DNA of 22,733 nucleotides from Thiogranum sp963752745. GTDB taxonomy: Bacteria; Pseudomonadota; Gammaproteobacteria; DSM-19610. The stretch covers positions 1-22,733 of the forward strand of contig CAVWAK010000051.1 in assembly GCA_963752745.1 (NCBI GenBank). The letters run 5' to 3'. Within the stretch, counting starts at the first letter, position 1. Each line of letters starts with the position of its first letter. Below the pieces are notes generated by a model, which searched no databases, was not told where the DNA came from, and saw only the letters and a program-made list of their open reading frames with translations. Positions 1-7,163 of the stretch are shown here, one piece after another. The position numbers and the translations under genes were made by a program.

Positions 1-2
1 CC

Positions 3-407
3 TTCAGCACCGTTTTGAACACTATAGCTTTTAATTGTATAGTTAATTTGACGACCAGAACCTTCTTGACGGTCTAAATAGAAACCTGGTTCATTAGCTG
101 GACGGTTTACAATGAAAGACATTGCACAACTTTCAGTCCCATAACTAGCATCAAACGCATTAATACGAATGTAGCCAGAAGCACACGATTTACGAGCTTC
201 ATTCAATTCAAACATTACAGAAGCTGGATCTTTAACATCAAATAATGGTAAACCCCATAATTCCCAGTAACTATTACGAGGGTGTGGATCATCTGTCCAC
301 TCAACGTTCATTGCCCAACCTTTACTAACAGCATAAGCAATTTGTTTCTCAATTTGTGCGTTTGTTAAATCTGGTAAAAACGAAAAACAACCTTGTGTAA
401 GTCTCAC
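3..407 (-). CDS. rbcS: RuBisCO small subunit, form ID (red-lineage plastid), 3' end cut by window edge
   Basis: This is the small subunit of ribulose-1,5-bisphosphate carboxylase, the CO2-fixing enzyme of the plastid stroma. The - strand gives 135 codons that begin VRLTQGCFSFLPDLT and contain WTDDPHPRNSYWELWGLPLF and NRPANEPGF, all hallmarks of the red-type small subunit. The usual length is close to 139 residues, so only the last few codons and the stop are missing at the window edge. The start is GTG (bases 407-405), preceded by AAAGGAG; GTG starts are familiar for rbcS in red-lineage plastids. It follows rbcL by 40 bases, the usual rbcLS operon order. Base composition and A/T-ending codons are unlike everything after base 700. 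A form IC bacterial RuBisCO is the alternative, but the AT-rich codon use and sequence type favour a plastid of a stramenopile or similar alga. Confidence 0.9.
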   Translation of the reverse strand, partial: MRLTQGCFSFLPDLTNAQIEKQIAYAVSKGWAMNVEWTDDPHPRNSYWELWGLPLFDVKDPASVMFELNEARKSCASGYIRINAFDASYGTESCAMSFIVNRPANEPGFYLDRQEGSGRQINYTIKSYSVQNGAE

Positions 408-447
408 TATTCAAATACTCCTTTAATTTTTTTAAAACTAACTTTAA

Positions 448-688
448 TTATACGTTTGCTGTTGGTGTTTGTGCAAAATCAGCTGTATCTGTAGATGTAT
501 AGTTAAAACTAATATCTTTCCATAAATCTAGAGCTGTTTGTAATGGACCACATGTTTTTGCAGCTTCACGTAAAATTTGTGGACCAATTTGTTGATTGAA
601 ATAGTCAGCACCCTCATTACGAGCCATAACCATTGCTTCTAAAGCAACACGGTTTGCAGTTGCACCTGCTTGAATACCATCTGGATGA
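448..688 (-). CDS. rbcL: RuBisCO large subunit, C-terminal fragment (red-lineage plastid)
   Basis: The - strand encodes the last ~80 residues of the form ID RuBisCO large subunit: HPDGIQAGATANRVALEAM, then ARNEGADYF, AAKTCGPLQTALDLWKDISF and the typical C-terminus TPTANV before TAA (450-448). The conserved glycine-rich segment expected just before HPDGIQ is absent: identity stops at about base 688, where unrelated GC-rich sequence begins. The upstream extension of this reading frame to base 717 is therefore not rbcL. The gene is a truncated 3' end, joined in operon order to rbcS. I read it as algal plastid DNA joined to bacterial DNA in the assembly. Confidence in the identity is high; the exact breakpoint is uncertain by a few bases. 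Confidence 0.92.
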
Positions 689-694
689 TGCGGT
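684..694. other. Junction: plastid rbcL to methyltransferase fragment
   Basis: rbcL identity on - ends near 688 and the methyltransferase-like frame on + becomes recognisable by about 705. Base composition changes sharply here. No insertion-sequence end, tRNA or target duplication is visible at the join. Confidence 0.75.
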
Positions 695-1873
695 AACGTC
701 GTACATTCGGTGCGCATTTGACAACAATACGGCGGCGCTGGTTCCGTTCGATAAATCTCATCACGCGGTGCTTTGGTGCTTCTGCTCTTCGCCAGACTAC
801 AACAAGGAAGTGAGGAAGGTCGACCAAAAAATGAGCGTCACAAACGCAACTCTAGTCAAGGTTCCCTTCGACCTCGCCCACTGGCAACAAGTGGCTTCTG
901 AAAAATACCCGCACGGACTTCCGGAGCCTTACTCGGACGATCCGACGCAATGGATATTCCACGGCCATCCGGCCAGCAGCACCGACGCCTTGCAAGTGGC
1001 CGTCGCTCGGCTGCTCGGCTATCGCTGGCCCGCCGAGCTGGATGCGGAGATGGAACTGGCCACCGACGCCCGCGCCTGGGTCGAGCGGAGCAGTCAGCTC
1101 ACCGACTTGGCCGACAACGACGGCATCGTCTGTATTCCCGCCGTCGGCACCGAACAGCCCGCCGAAGATCGACTGCTGAACTTGCTCCACCGTGCCTACG
1201 AAGATGGTCGCGCCCAGGAGCAAGTCTTCCGCGAGAAGTTGGACGCGGCCGATGAGAATGATCCGGTGACCGTCGACTTGTGGCGACGCGATTGGCAACC
1301 GTCACTGCCCGACAGCTTTCCCGCCTGGCGAGACAGCTTGCTGGAGGCGGCCGACCACACCGGCAAGACACTCGAGTCCTGGCTCCGCGACAAGTTCTTC
1401 ACGCAGCACTGCAAGCTGTTTCACCATCGCCCCTTCATCTGGCACATCTGGGACGGCCTCAAAGACGGCTTCTCGGTGCTGGTCAACTACCACAAGCTCG
1501 ACAACAAGCTGCTGGAAACGCTGATCTACACGTACCTGAATGACTGGATCAATCGTCAGAAGCAAGACGCAGCCGCCGGGTCGACGGCAGCGAAGAAAAG
1601 CCTGGCCGCCGCCGAGTGGCTTGAAGATGAAACTCGAAAAGATCCTCGAAGGCGAATCGCCGCACGACATCTTCGTCCGCTGGAAACCGCTCGAAGAGCA
1701 GCCCATCGGCTGGAACCCCGACCTCAACGATGGCGTCCGTCTGAACATCCGCCCCTGGATGACCGTCGGTGATGTCGGCAAGAAGAGGGCGCGGGCGTTC
1801 TTCGCGACAAACCCAACATCAAATGGAACAAGGATCGCGGCAAGGACGTCGAGTCGGCCCCCTGGTATCACCT
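689..1873 (+). pseudogene. C-terminal fragment of an Eco57I/PglX-like adenine-specific DNA methyltransferase (DISARM/BREX type), frameshifted
   Basis: Three reading frames together give the C-terminal third of a very large class I adenine methyltransferase. Diagnostic pieces are FDNNTAALVPF, LWCFCSSPDYN, NVTNATLVKVPFDL-like MSVTNATLVKVPFDLAHW, PYSDDPTQWIFHGHP and LQVAVARLLGYRWPAELD. Later come EGESPHDIFVRWKPLEEQP, IGWNPDLNDGVRLNIRPW, and finally an out-of-frame GVLRDKPNIKWNKDRGKD. The methyltransferase catalytic core (the NPPY region) lies before the fragment and is missing. One frameshift lies near 1620-1635 and a second near 1784, where two extra bases (AG) after AAGAAG would explain the loss of KKGAGVLRD. 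Both ends are joins to unrelated DNA. I recall this tail from DrmMI-like proteins of DISARM and related phage-defence loci; the family call is good, the system assignment is inference. No other defence gene is present. Confidence 0.72.
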
Positions 1874-1882
1874 CGAGCATCA
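1870..1882. other. Junction: methyltransferase fragment to gammaproteobacterial oxidase operon
   Basis: Methyltransferase sequence ends at about ESAPWYHL (codon ending 1873) and oxidase sequence is recognisable from about ITLAFMG (1879 onward). The two genes are on the same strand in different phases, so a continuous open frame across the join is accidental. Confidence 0.7.
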
Positions 1883-2205
1883 CGCTGGCCTTTATGGGCA
1901 TGACATATGATCTGCTGCCACGCCTGGGATATGCGCGGCCGAATACGAGGTTGGCTACACTTCAGCCCTATGTATATGGTGTTGGTCAGCTGCTGCATAT
2001 TCTGGGGCTGGTATGGTCGGGTGGCTATGGCGTGCAGCGAAAGGTGGCCGGTACCGAACAGGGTCTTGATGGTATTGAGAAGATTGCAGCGATGGGATTG
2101 ATGGGCTTCGGCGGACTGGTCGCCATTATCGGTGGTTTAATATTCCTGTTAATCGTATTGTCGGTTATGACTAAAGGACCCCTGGTGCAGAAGGACACAG
2201 CTTGA
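1877..2205 (+). CDS. Heme-copper oxidase subunit I, C-terminal fragment
   Basis: The frame ending at TGA 2203-2205 encodes about 108 residues starting near SITLAFMGMTYDLLPRLGY, followed by LLHILGLVWSGGYGVQRKV and two hydrophobic helices, then a short hydrophilic tail. This matches the last three helices of a heme-copper oxidase catalytic subunit, starting just after where the heme ligand histidines would lie. The upstream part of the reading frame (1540-1876) is methyltransferase sequence read in another phase, so the apparent fusion protein is an artefact of the join at about 1873-1880. It is distinct from the B-family subunit I at 10721-12445. The downstream membrane protein and SCO chaperone fit an oxidase operon. 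The subfamily cannot be settled from this fragment. Confidence 0.75.
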
Positions 2206-2468
2206 AACCGCAATCACAATCCCTCGACAGTTGGTTGGCGATGGCGGAGCCCGGATTGGAAAATGGTGGGGCTGCTATAGAGGTTACAGGGTCGACCACA
2301 GACATTGCTGTATCGACGTCTCCTGGTTCGAGTGCAGAGGGTGTGGCAGTCAATGATCAACGCGAAGATTTAACGGTATTCTTTTCCATCGGAGTAATCG
2401 TTGACGTACTCCTGGTGGCGGCCTTCCTGACCTGGGCCATTGGCCAGTGGCGTAAGACGAAAAAATAG
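2202..2468 (+). CDS. Small single-helix membrane protein in an oxidase operon
   Basis: An 88-residue protein of unknown function. If started at TTG 2202 it overlaps the stop of the oxidase fragment by four bases; an alternative ATG at 2241 gives 75 residues. The first ~55 residues are hydrophilic and rich in Ser, Thr and Gly; residues ~58-80 (VFFSIGVIVDVLLVAAFLTWAI) form one membrane helix, and the C-terminus is basic (QWRKTKK), so it is probably N-out. Its place between an oxidase subunit I and a SCO chaperone suggests an accessory or small structural subunit of the oxidase. That role is inferred from position only; I do not recognise the family. Confidence 0.6.
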   Translation: MKPQSQSLDSWLAMAEPGLENGGAAIEVTGSTTDIAVSTSPGSSAEGVAVNDQREDLTVFFSIGVIVDVLLVAAFLTWAIGQWRKTKK

Positions 2469-2481
2469 GAGCTGAGGACAC

Positions 2482-3117
2482 ATGTCTGAAAAAACGCCCC
2501 GGCCTTATGGCACGCTTCTGATTTTCCTTTTCTGGTGCCTGTTGATAGCAGCAGTATTCTACTGGATGCTTCCGGACAAGACGGTTCCTCCTGAGCTTCA
2601 GGGTGTGCTCCGCCCCGAGCCGAAACCATTGCAGACATTCGAACTGAGTGATCAGTATGGGCAAGCTTTCAATCTGGATCGCCTGAAGGGAAGGTGGAGT
2701 TTTGTTTTTTTCGGCTACACCTATTGCCCTGACATCTGTCCAACAACACTTTCAACCCTGACCGGGGTGATTAAACAGCTGCAGGCCGATCCACATCGTC
2801 TGTCGAACATACAGGTTGTTTTCGTTTCCGTAGATCCACAACGTGATACCCCGGATCTCCTTGAAGGTTATCTGAAGTACTTCAATGAAGCCTTTCAGGG
2901 AGTCACCGGTGCGACACAGGACATTGACAAGCTGACTCGCCAGTTCGGCGCCGGTTATATGAAAGAGCCGGAAACAGCGCCTGGCCAGTACCTGGTAAGC
3001 CACACCAGTTCGATTTTCCTGGTCAATCCTCACGGGCAACTGCTGGCTGCATTTTCTCCGCCACATGATCCCAATACTATCGTTGAGCAGTTCCAGCAGA
3101 TCCGTTCGCTTTTCTGA
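2482..3117 (+). CDS. SCO1/SenC-family copper chaperone (thioredoxin fold), N-terminally anchored
   Basis: A 211-residue SCO protein. Residues ~11-30 form a membrane anchor, and the rest is a periplasmic thioredoxin-like domain. The copper/redox site is complete: Cys82 and Cys86 in FFGYTYCPDICPT and His174 in VSHTSSIFLV, with the family motif VFVSVDPQRDTP between them. SCO proteins deliver copper to, or reduce, the CuA site of cytochrome oxidase subunit II. The start ATG is preceded by AGGAGCTGAGGA. It lies 13 bases after the small membrane protein and 22 bases before a lipoprotein, so it is probably in the operon of the truncated oxidase. A second SCO gene of different topology lies at 8843-9695. 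Confidence 0.93.
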   Translation: MSEKTPRPYGTLLIFLFWCLLIAAVFYWMLPDKTVPPELQGVLRPEPKPLQTFELSDQYGQAFNLDRLKGRWSFVFFGYTYCPDICPTTLSTLTGVIKQLQADPHRLSNIQVVFVSVDPQRDTPDLLEGYLKYFNEAFQGVTGATQDIDKLTRQFGAGYMKEPETAPGQYLVSHTSSIFLVNPHGQLLAAFSPPHDPNTIVEQFQQIRSLF

Positions 3118-3139
3118 TGTAATGACTGGATAAACAAAG

Positions 3140-3538
3140 ATGAAAAATTTCCTGATAAGTCTATGCGTGTCGCTGGCGCTGCTGAGCGGATGCAGTCAGG
3201 AGGGTGTGAAAGCACCGGCCGATTTAAGTGCGTTTATCGACGTGTTAAAGGAAAACGGTGTAGATGGGACATTGCTTGTCAGAGCACCGTTCAACGAAGA
3301 TATGGAGTACGTTGCAGAATACGCAATAGCAAGGTTCGCGAGTACGCGTATTATTTCATTTTTCAAATTCAAAGACGCTGAAAAAGCAGATGTTAACCTG
3401 CAAGATCTCCTGAAGAACGATAAATTGTCAGGGCAGGCGAGCAATGGCACGTTCATTATGGCGGCGACCTTTTATCCCCCGGATGACGAGGCAGTGGAGA
3501 AGATAAAGGCGCTTTTCATGGCGCACGAGTTTGATTGA
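3140..3538 (+). CDS. Putative lipoprotein, unknown function
   Basis: A 132-residue protein with a lipoprotein signal: MKNFLISLCVSLALLSGC, with the lipobox LSGC at Cys18. The mature part is mixed and acidic and shows no motif that I recognise. Its stop (3536-3538) overlaps the start of the next gene in a TGATG arrangement, so the two are translationally coupled. Its position after a SCO gene suggests a secreted role linked to respiratory complex assembly, but that is only context. Confidence 0.75.
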   Translation: MKNFLISLCVSLALLSGCSQEGVKAPADLSAFIDVLKENGVDGTLLVRAPFNEDMEYVAEYAIARFASTRIISFFKFKDAEKADVNLQDLLKNDKLSGQASNGTFIMAATFYPPDDEAVEKIKALFMAHEFD

Positions 3539-4299
3539 TGCGAACGACGCGCTCGCTGCCGGTGTTGTTTTCCCTGGCCACTGTGGTTGCCGCTGCTGTG
3601 TATCTGGTAATGGCGGAGCACGACGCAGAGGAGGGTTGGGAAAAACGCAAGCTTCGCTTCCAGGAAGCGACGCTACGTGCGGAGCCTCTGATCCTGGCCA
3701 TCACTACATACACATCTGCCATCGGGCATCCGCCGACAGCACTTGCTGACATTAGTCCGGAGTACCTCGAAATGCTGCCTGCTACCGGGTTGGAGGAGTG
3801 CAACAGCTTTGAGTACCGGTCGCTCACGCATAAACAGGGCTCCGTTGTATGGTATGGCCTGGGATCGAGGCAGGGACAGCCTTATTCCGGGAAGAGCAGA
3901 TACAGTGATGGTGATCCTGATCACGCGATACTGGTGTTCAGCCTGGATTCACAGGGCAAGATCACCAATGCCCTGTTTGATCGGATGCCGAAAGGGCGCG
4001 AGCCGGTGGAGTTTGAATCGGAGCGCTGGAAGGCAGGTGGAAACCGCATTGAAATGGCACTGGCGTTGTCTGAAACCTATCGGTTGCATGGCATGCCCAG
4101 GAATGTGTTCGAGCCGCTGCTGGGGCCTCCCGACGGGAGCCGGGTTGTACAAAGTGCACCCTGGGAGTTGCGTATCAATTGTCCGACCGGACTGCTGAAC
4201 CACGATACCTTTGTATACTGGCCCACGCAGAAGTATCCGCAGCATCTGTATGGGGGAAGTACAGAGTCCGTTGGCCGCTGGGTTTATGTTCACAGCTAG
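3538..4299 (+). CDS. Membrane-anchored protein with pseudopilin-like region, unknown function
   Basis: A 253-residue protein. The ATG at 3538 overlaps the stop of the upstream lipoprotein gene by one base; a TTG three bases earlier is possible but less likely. Residues ~6-27 form one hydrophobic anchor. The following stretch, with a long helix (EEGWEKRKLRFQEATLRAEP, then LILAITTYTSAIGHPPTAL) and DISPEYLEMLP, resembles the region after the N-terminal helix of type II secretion or type IV pseudopilins, in which an elongating peptide is followed by a PxxLxxLVPxYL-like segment. No prepilin cleavage site is visible. The C-terminal half (RLHGMPRNVFEPLLGPPDG) is unrecognised. The gene is the last of the + strand series that starts with the truncated oxidase. 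Confidence 0.7.
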   Translation: MRTTRSLPVLFSLATVVAAAVYLVMAEHDAEEGWEKRKLRFQEATLRAEPLILAITTYTSAIGHPPTALADISPEYLEMLPATGLEECNSFEYRSLTHKQGSVVWYGLGSRQGQPYSGKSRYSDGDPDHAILVFSLDSQGKITNALFDRMPKGREPVEFESERWKAGGNRIEMALALSETYRLHGMPRNVFEPLLGPPDGSRVVQSAPWELRINCPTGLLNHDTFVYWPTQKYPQHLYGGSTESVGRWVYVHS

Positions 4300-4315
4300 T
4301 GTGTTGTCGCAGATA

Positions 4316-4367
4316 GATTTGCGATCTCAGCGCAGGCGTTATGTTATTATAGCGGCTGCGGCAAATC
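4316..4367 (+). repeat. Imperfect inverted repeat in the leader of the hemerythrin gene
   Basis: GATTTGC (4316-4322) pairs with GCAAATC (4361-4367), and CGCAG (4331-4335) pairs with CTGCG (4356-4360). On the right the two arms touch; on the left eight bases separate them. The loop contains ATGTTATTATAG, which includes a -10-like TATTAT at 4345-4350 without a convincing -35. It could be a leader hairpin or an operator around the promoter of the gene at 4429. The function is unknown. Confidence 0.35.
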
Positions 4368-4428
4368 GCCTGGCACCAGTTGGAAACCCGCTTTGGTGTC
4401 TGCCCGGAATCTGTGTCGGAGGTACACC

Positions 4429-4881
4429 ATGTTCGGTTTCAAGAGTTCCGCTTCCAAAGATAGTTCACATTGTCTGCTGAAGGAAGTAGGCATAGCAGCG
4501 ATCAACAAACAGCACCTGCGGCTGGCGAGTTATGCCGTGGAGTTCAGCCTGATCATTGACCAGATGGTTGACCATGAACCCACTAACCAGGAGTGGCGCC
4601 GTATTGATGCGCTGCTAAGCAAGATTATGAGATATGTCGCCACGCATTTTTCGGAGGAAGAAGAGCTGATGCGGAAGCACGGCTACCCGGGTTATGCAGC
4701 GCACAAGAAACTGCATGACAAGTTCTCTGCAGAGATGCTAAAACTGCAGGGGGATATCAATAACCGGAATATTAAATTCAAGAAGAAAATGAGTAGCCTG
4801 CTCTGGGACTGGCTGTACCATCACATCAACGAGATCGATTACCAGTACCGGGATTTCTTCGTGGGCAAGGGATTAAGCTGA
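4429..4881 (+). CDS. Bacteriohemerythrin (diiron O2/NO-binding protein)
   Basis: A 150-residue single-domain hemerythrin, close to the typical bacterial length of 130-150. All seven diiron ligands can be placed: His29 (NKQHLRL), His73 and Glu77 (THFSEEEELM), His92 and His96 (AHKKLH), His132 and Asp137 (HHINEID). Such proteins carry or sense O2 and can bind nitric oxide in the cytoplasm. The ATG at 4429 has a good CGGAGGT site seven bases upstream; an in-frame GTG at 4393 would add residues with no homology. It has its own leader of about 130 bases. Its stop lies eight bases from that of the convergent lipoprotein gene. A second, different hemerythrin (HHE type) is at 13421-13867. Confidence 0.93.
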   Translation: MFGFKSSASKDSSHCLLKEVGIAAINKQHLRLASYAVEFSLIIDQMVDHEPTNQEWRRIDALLSKIMRYVATHFSEEEELMRKHGYPGYAAHKKLHDKFSAEMLKLQGDINNRNIKFKKKMSSLLWDWLYHHINEIDYQYRDFFVGKGLS

Positions 4882-4889
4882 GTTGTAAT

Positions 4890-5921
4890 TTACCTCGTGC
4901 CGCTGGCCAGCGTCTTATGCAAGTCGGCCAGGGAATCGATAGACAGGGATCTGTCGCCCGCGTTATAAACAGCCGAATGGAATGATGCTTCACCCGGCCT
5001 GTTTTTCGAATCTGTGTTCATAACGATATAAAGAGTGCCGCTGTTTCCTTCGGCATCATTAAAATGGATTTCGGCACATGGTGTGGAGGAGGCTTTCACA
5101 CCAGTACCTTGCTTTTCACCACAGCTGGTCAGCACGTCCGGCCATATCACCACACTGCGAGGTGGAAGCACAGATTCAAGCCAGTCCATCAGGCTGGTAT
5201 TGCTCATTTCTTTTTCCAGTGACTGCATTGACAGTGAGCGGATGGTATCCGGCTTCAATCCTTGCTTGTCAGACCCTACAGTCTCCACGTGCCACACTGC
5301 ACCATTGTTGCTGGTTTGAACGCTTAATAATTCAACGCCCTTGAATGTCTTTGATCGGGCTGTAAAACTGACCTGGCCCTTGCCGGCTACACGGATCTGC
5401 TCATAGCGTGGTGCGCGGTCACCCTCGAAATCATAGTAACGGCAGTCAGCCGGGCCATTGGGTGCGCAGGAATCCGGTTTATCCACCGGGTCAATCATCG
5501 ACAGAGGCAAGCGGCTTGGATCCCAGTTGATAAAGTGCCCGCAGGCGTCAAAGCTGATATTGAAAACATTCGTTGTCGCTATCAGGGTCTGCTCATCCAG
5601 TACCTGGTAATCATCCTTCACGCCAAGAGCAGCTTCCTCTGCACTCTTGCTGCCCTGGCCACCTCCCGCGCCCAGCATACGCCAGCCCGCATCCTGCTGA
5701 TCATGTGCAGGGAATTCTGCGGTGTTGTCTGACTGGCACATCACGACAGCGTGTTCACCCAGGTAATTGAAAGGAATATTGCGGTAAGAGCGCACCACTT
5801 TCAGTTTGAGCCCCGGTCCGTCATAGAATACATATTCATCGAGCCGCTGGTTCGGGTTTCCACAGCCGACCAGCAGGCTGCAAAGGGTGATGATATAAAC
5901 AGGGAAGGCGATATTCTTCAC
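4890..5921 (-). CDS. Large putative lipoprotein coupled to a SirB-family gene
   Basis: A 343-residue protein starting at GTG 5921-5919. The start is supported by a lipoprotein signal (VKNIAFPVYIITLCSLLVGC, lipobox LVGC at Cys20) and by a four-base GTGA overlap with the stop of the upstream SirB-like gene, which implies translational coupling. The open frame continues upstream to 6185, but that part reads against the SirB gene in another phase. The mature protein has several cysteines (for example CQSD, DACGH, DSCAPNG, SCGEKQG) that may form disulfides, and no known motif. Function unknown; it is probably attached to the periplasmic side of a membrane. Confidence 0.78.
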   Translation of the reverse strand: MKNIAFPVYIITLCSLLVGCGNPNQRLDEYVFYDGPGLKLKVVRSYRNIPFNYLGEHAVVMCQSDNTAEFPAHDQQDAGWRMLGAGGGQGSKSAEEAALGVKDDYQVLDEQTLIATTNVFNISFDACGHFINWDPSRLPLSMIDPVDKPDSCAPNGPADCRYYDFEGDRAPRYEQIRVAGKGQVSFTARSKTFKGVELLSVQTSNNGAVWHVETVGSDKQGLKPDTIRSLSMQSLEKEMSNTSLMDWLESVLPPRSVVIWPDVLTSCGEKQGTGVKASSTPCAEIHFNDAEGNSGTLYIVMNTDSKNRPGEASFHSAVYNAGDRSLSIDSLADLHKTLASGTR

Positions 5922-6289
5922 GTTAGCACCAGGGGGTTCTTTGTGATCGCTACAGCGACGATATAGAAAAAACAGAGCTGGGCAGTAACCCAGGTGCCAA
6001 TGCGCATGGTTTTGGTTTTTCCGTACGTCAGTGCCAGCATGCCAAGACCGATATACAAAAACAGGCCCACGACCTTGGCGGTCAACCAGGTATGCACGAA
6101 GGGGTACTGATGGATGGTGACAGCCAGCACGATCGCACTGGCAAGCAGTATTGTATCGATCACCGGGGGTATTCGTCTTGCCCATTTGCGCTGCAGAAGA
6201 TCCGAGTCAATGATCATCCATATGCCACGGATGAAAAACAGGATGAAAGTGATGATCACGCAGGAAACATGAATATCTTTTGCGATCAC
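5918..6289 (-). CDS. SirB-family integral membrane protein
   Basis: A 123-residue protein with four predicted helices, typical of the SirB family (Pfam SirB, named for 'invasion gene expression up-regulator'). The first helix region DIHVSCVIITFILFFIRGIW and the ending KTKTMRIGTWVTAQLCFFYIV fit members such as YchQ/SirB2. The start is GTG at 6289-6287, with AGGA about ten bases upstream. Molecular function is not established for the family. It is followed, with a four-base overlap, by the lipoprotein gene. Confidence 0.82.
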   Translation of the reverse strand: MIAKDIHVSCVIITFILFFIRGIWMIIDSDLLQRKWARRIPPVIDTILLASAIVLAVTIHQYPFVHTWLTAKVVGLFLYIGLGMLALTYGKTKTMRIGTWVTAQLCFFYIVAVAITKNPLVLT

Positions 6290-6403
6290 TAAATCAGGTC
6301 CTGTCGTCTGTTTTCTGTTTTGAGCATTGTGTTATCTTTACACTGGATCGAAAGAATGGCTGGTTATTTAGAAAAACAGTTCAACTTGCATCGGGTGTAG
6401 ATA

Positions 6404-6649
6404 ATGGAAATGCTTTATTACACAGTCGCTGCCATATTTCTATATGTGGTTTCTGACTGGATTCTTAACCAGGTTGAAATCAGGCGCGGTAAACGTTTTG
6501 ATAACCGCTCGTTGGTGTTTTTTGCGATTATCCTTGTGTTGTCCATGGCGCTCTTCAGCCTGATCCAGCAATTCCAGCCTGTTCCGGACGCCTCTACGAG
6601 CACAGCCGATGTACAGACGGAGCAGGGGGCGGAGGCCCCGCAGCAGTAA
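6404..6649 (+). CDS. Small two-helix membrane protein, unknown
   Basis: An 81-residue protein with a helix at residues ~5-22 (YYTVAAIFLYVVSDWIL), a basic cytoplasmic loop (RRGKRFDNR), a second helix at ~37-54 (LVFFAIILVLSMALFSLI) and a hydrophilic, Gln/Thr-rich tail that is probably periplasmic. The start is ATG at 6404, with only a weak Shine-Dalgarno. It is a single + gene between - strand operons and ends ten bases from the stop of the convergent gene. I do not recognise it; the clean topology and codon use support a real gene. Confidence 0.62.
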   Translation: MEMLYYTVAAIFLYVVSDWILNQVEIRRGKRFDNRSLVFFAIILVLSMALFSLIQQFQPVPDASTSTADVQTEQGAEAPQQ

Positions 6650-6659
6650 GATTACCTGA

Positions 6660-7163
6660 TCACTGAATAATGAACGATCCGGTTTCAGAGTTGAAATCGA
6701 TCACCAGGAGCTGTGCCGGCTCCAGGTTTACCGTTTCCTCATGAGTGTACGTGGGGCCTTCCACGCGTGCATTGTCATTCATTTCTACGGCCAGAGTATG
6801 GTTCCCCACGGGGACCTTGGCGCTGCGGTAGACATCAATACCAAGGTCACTGTAAAGGCCGGGGGCATTGGCAACTTCCTCGATGAGAAGCTCACCATCC
6901 ACTAACAGTTGTACTGTGACGGGCGAACGTTCGCGCGGGCAGTCCATAGGTGCGCGCATATTTGGTGGCAGCCTGGCCAGTTCCTCCTGGGACAGCTGAC
7001 GACAATCTTCAAGGCGCTTACCGGCATGGGCAAATGCCACCGTTATAACCGCCTGGTCCGGCTTCAGCTGTGTGTAAGGTGGCGCAGCGGAGAAATACCA
7101 TACCAGCAGCATGAATAAGGCATAGTTCAGCACCTGTAACGGGTAACGCAAGACCTTAAGCAT
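6660..7163 (-). CDS. Membrane-anchored conserved hypothetical partner of the cytochrome b/FlpD protein
   Basis: A 167-residue protein with one N-terminal helix (~residues 9-27, LQVLNYALFMLLVWYFSAAP) and a periplasmic domain rich in beta strands. Two cysteines occur as DCRQLSQEEL and DCPRERS. Its ATG overlaps the end of the cytochrome b fusion gene by eight bases (7156-7163), so it is almost certainly co-translated with it. No cofactor motif is visible. The coupling suggests an accessory subunit of the same membrane complex, which is inference. Confidence 0.75.
   Translation of the reverse strand: MLKVLRYPLQVLNYALFMLLVWYFSAAPPYTQLKPDQAVITVAFAHAGKRLEDCRQLSQEELARLPPNMRAPMDCPRERSPVTVQLLVDGELLIEEVANAPGLYSDLGIDVYRSAKVPVGNHTLAVEMNDNARVEGPTYTHEETVNLEPAQLLVIDFNSETGSFIIQ

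Noticed and set aside
852..1298. Long open frames on the - strand opposite the methyltransferase and many similar overlaps elsewhere
   Set aside because: They are shadows of GC-rich coding DNA, with low-complexity Arg/Ser/Pro compositions and no recognisable motifs.
1..1873. Natural transfer of plastid RuBisCO genes or a defence island into the bacterium
   Set aside because: Both pieces are truncated inside genes, no mobile-element ends or repeats flank them, and base composition changes abruptly; contig chimerism is simpler.
689..1873. A working DISARM or BREX system
   Set aside because: Only a frameshifted tail of one methyltransferase is present, with no catalytic core and no partner genes.
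1540..2205. A single 221-residue protein across this frame
   Set aside because: Its first part is methyltransferase DNA, with about the first 30 codons and the stretch from ~1785 in the wrong phase, and only its last ~108 residues are a real oxidase C-terminus; it is produced by a junction.
4393..4428. GTG at 4393 as the bacteriohemerythrin start
   Set aside because: The ATG at 4429 has a strong CGGAGGT site and matches the normal length of the family.
5922..6185. An extended N-terminus for the lipoprotein gene up to 6185
   Set aside because: This part reads the SirB gene in another phase; the GTG at 5921 gives a lipoprotein signal and a GTGA overlap.
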